64,000 nt of DNA from Actinoallomurus sp048498315 (lineage in GTDB: Bacteria; Actinomycetota; Actinomycetes; Streptosporangiales; Streptosporangiaceae), in assembly GCA_048498315.1 (NCBI GenBank), contig JBEHYF010000006.1, forward strand, positions 1-64,000. Reading direction: 5' to 3'. The notes below the pieces were generated by a model. It ran no database searches. It saw nothing but the letters and a program-made list of their open reading frames with translations, and was not told where the DNA came from. The position numbers and the translations under genes were made by a program. This document shows, one piece after another, positions 63,374 to 64,000 of the stretch; the first letter of the stretch is position 1, and the number at the start of each line of letters is the position of its first letter.

Positions 63374-64000
63374 CGTACCCGCCCTACGTCCGGGCGGCGG
63401 ACGAGGGCAGGGCGTACGCGGAGGCCGGCGCGGGCGGCGATCTTTTCCTGGCGCCGATCATGCGGCGGGCCGGTGCCCGGCTCATCGACGCGGGCCTGCT
63501 CGGCGTCGTCGGGTTCGCGCTGATCCTCCCGTTCATGATCGCCGCGTACGGCCTCGACCGGCCGGCCACCAGCGTCAAGGAGACCGGGGGCGTCTGGTCC
63601 GGAGTGTCGATCTTCGGCTGGGTCCTCGTCCTGGGCATCGTGCCGTTCGCGTACGAGGCCGTCCAGCTCGCGCTGTGGGGGCAGACGCTCGGCAAGCGCG
63701 TCCTCGGCCTGCGGGTGCTGGACGAGACGGGCGCGCCGCTGACGCCCGCCCGCGCGGTCGGCCGCGCCGCCGTCAACAACCTCGCCTACCTGTTCGGCTG
63801 CGGCGTCGGCACGGTCATGGCGTACCTGTGGGCGGTCTGGGACCAGCCACTGCACCAGGCCCTCCACGACCGGCTCGCCGCCACCGTCGTGGTCGACGAC
63901 CGCGACTACGACGACCCGGCGTCCGAGGGCCGGGCGTACGACGAACCGGCGTACCACGACCGTGCGTACGACGACCGGAGGTATGACGACCGGGGGTACG
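63364..64000 (+). CDS. RDD-family membrane protein (3' end beyond window)
   Basis: ATG 63364 after GGGAGC; at least 212 residues, no stop before the window end. The RDD domain begins RRAGARLIDAGLLGVVGFAL, with a basic-Asp pair at the start of helix 1. It contains further helices IFGWVLVLGIVPFAYEAVQL and NLAYLFGCGVGTVMAYLWAV, and the RDD motif LGKRVLGLRVLDETGAPL. The downstream part is a hydrophilic tail with repeated YDD/YDR units (DYDDPASEGRAYDEPAYHDR and more). RDD proteins are thought to be transporters or exchangers, but the role is not known here. Confidence 0.88.
   Translation, partial: MSEAYPPYVRAADEGRAYAEAGAGGDLFLAPIMRRAGARLIDAGLLGVVGFALILPFMIAAYGLDRPATSVKETGGVWSGVSIFGWVLVLGIVPFAYEAVQLALWGQTLGKRVLGLRVLDETGAPLTPARAVGRAAVNNLAYLFGCGVGTVMAYLWAVWDQPLHQALHDRLAATVVVDDRDYDDPASEGRAYDEPAYHDRAYDDRRYDDRGY

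Overview
The window is high-GC actinomycete chromosome. The evidence is pervasive GC-rich third codon positions, frequent GTG/TTG starts, a chaplin gene, an MsiK-type sugar ATPase, actinobacterial ECF-sigma and PH-domain proteins, and the ftsH-folE-folP-folB-folK order. The gene set would fit Streptosporangiales/Thermomonosporaceae or a relative, but the sequence alone does not fix the genus. Most of the window is housekeeping. Accessory DNA lies at about 0-3.3 kb and 5.3-17.5 kb, with a smaller patch near 57.2 kb.

Region 1 (0-5.2 kb): a tRNA-Thr(CGT) is followed by the frameshifted C-terminal end of a tyrosine integrase. After it come minus-strand cargo genes: two CxxC zinc-ribbon proteins, two small unknowns and an XRE regulator. 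This looks like the eroded remains of an integrative element lodged at the tRNA. It ends beside a 5'-truncated GNAT gene, then an intact RimJ-like GNAT and a secreted protein that stops exactly at LPVTG.

Region 2 (5.3-17.5 kb): after a disrupted exported peptidase and a repeat-rich spacer lies the most interesting part. A consensus promoter drives a 64-residue acidic small protein. A perfect 10-bp hairpin follows, then a tightly coupled operon: radical SAM/PDZ/DUF512-like protein, B12-binding radical SAM enzyme, cupin-like protein, aldo-keto reductase, PhyH-type Fe/2OG oxygenase and MFS exporter, with a FemAB/GNAT-like transferase 52 bp further on. The layout is that of a peptide natural-product (RiPP-like) pathway, and I do not recognise it as a characterised class.

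Region 3 (17.5-40.2 kb): valS, pyrD, a NERD protein, a trans-acting enoyl-reductase-like protein, an ECF sigma factor carrying an anti-sigma-type zinc motif and a membrane helix, an NlpC/P60 peptidase, ppa, dacB, a DUF2342 metalloprotease, tilS, hpt, ftsH, and the folate genes folE-folP-folB-folK interleaved with an MprF-like membrane protein and small accessory proteins. A previously unannotated dispersed repeat of about 115 bp occurs as two inverted copies around the ppa-dacB-metalloprotease block.

Region 4 (40.4-64 kb): a stand-alone NuoD paralogue, two PH-domain membrane proteins with a P450, a MidA-like methyltransferase, a LiaS/NarL-type two-component pair, a chaplin, a cofactor supercluster (DUF2520-panC-panD-nadB-nadC-coaX) and lysS. 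Then come an iclR-P450 pair, an msiK-type ATPase, a LacI regulator, a tiny LuxR-type HTH protein, a GNAT and an RDD membrane protein cut by the window end. panC/panD and nadB/nadC/coaX both draw on aspartate, so the block joins CoA and NAD synthesis.
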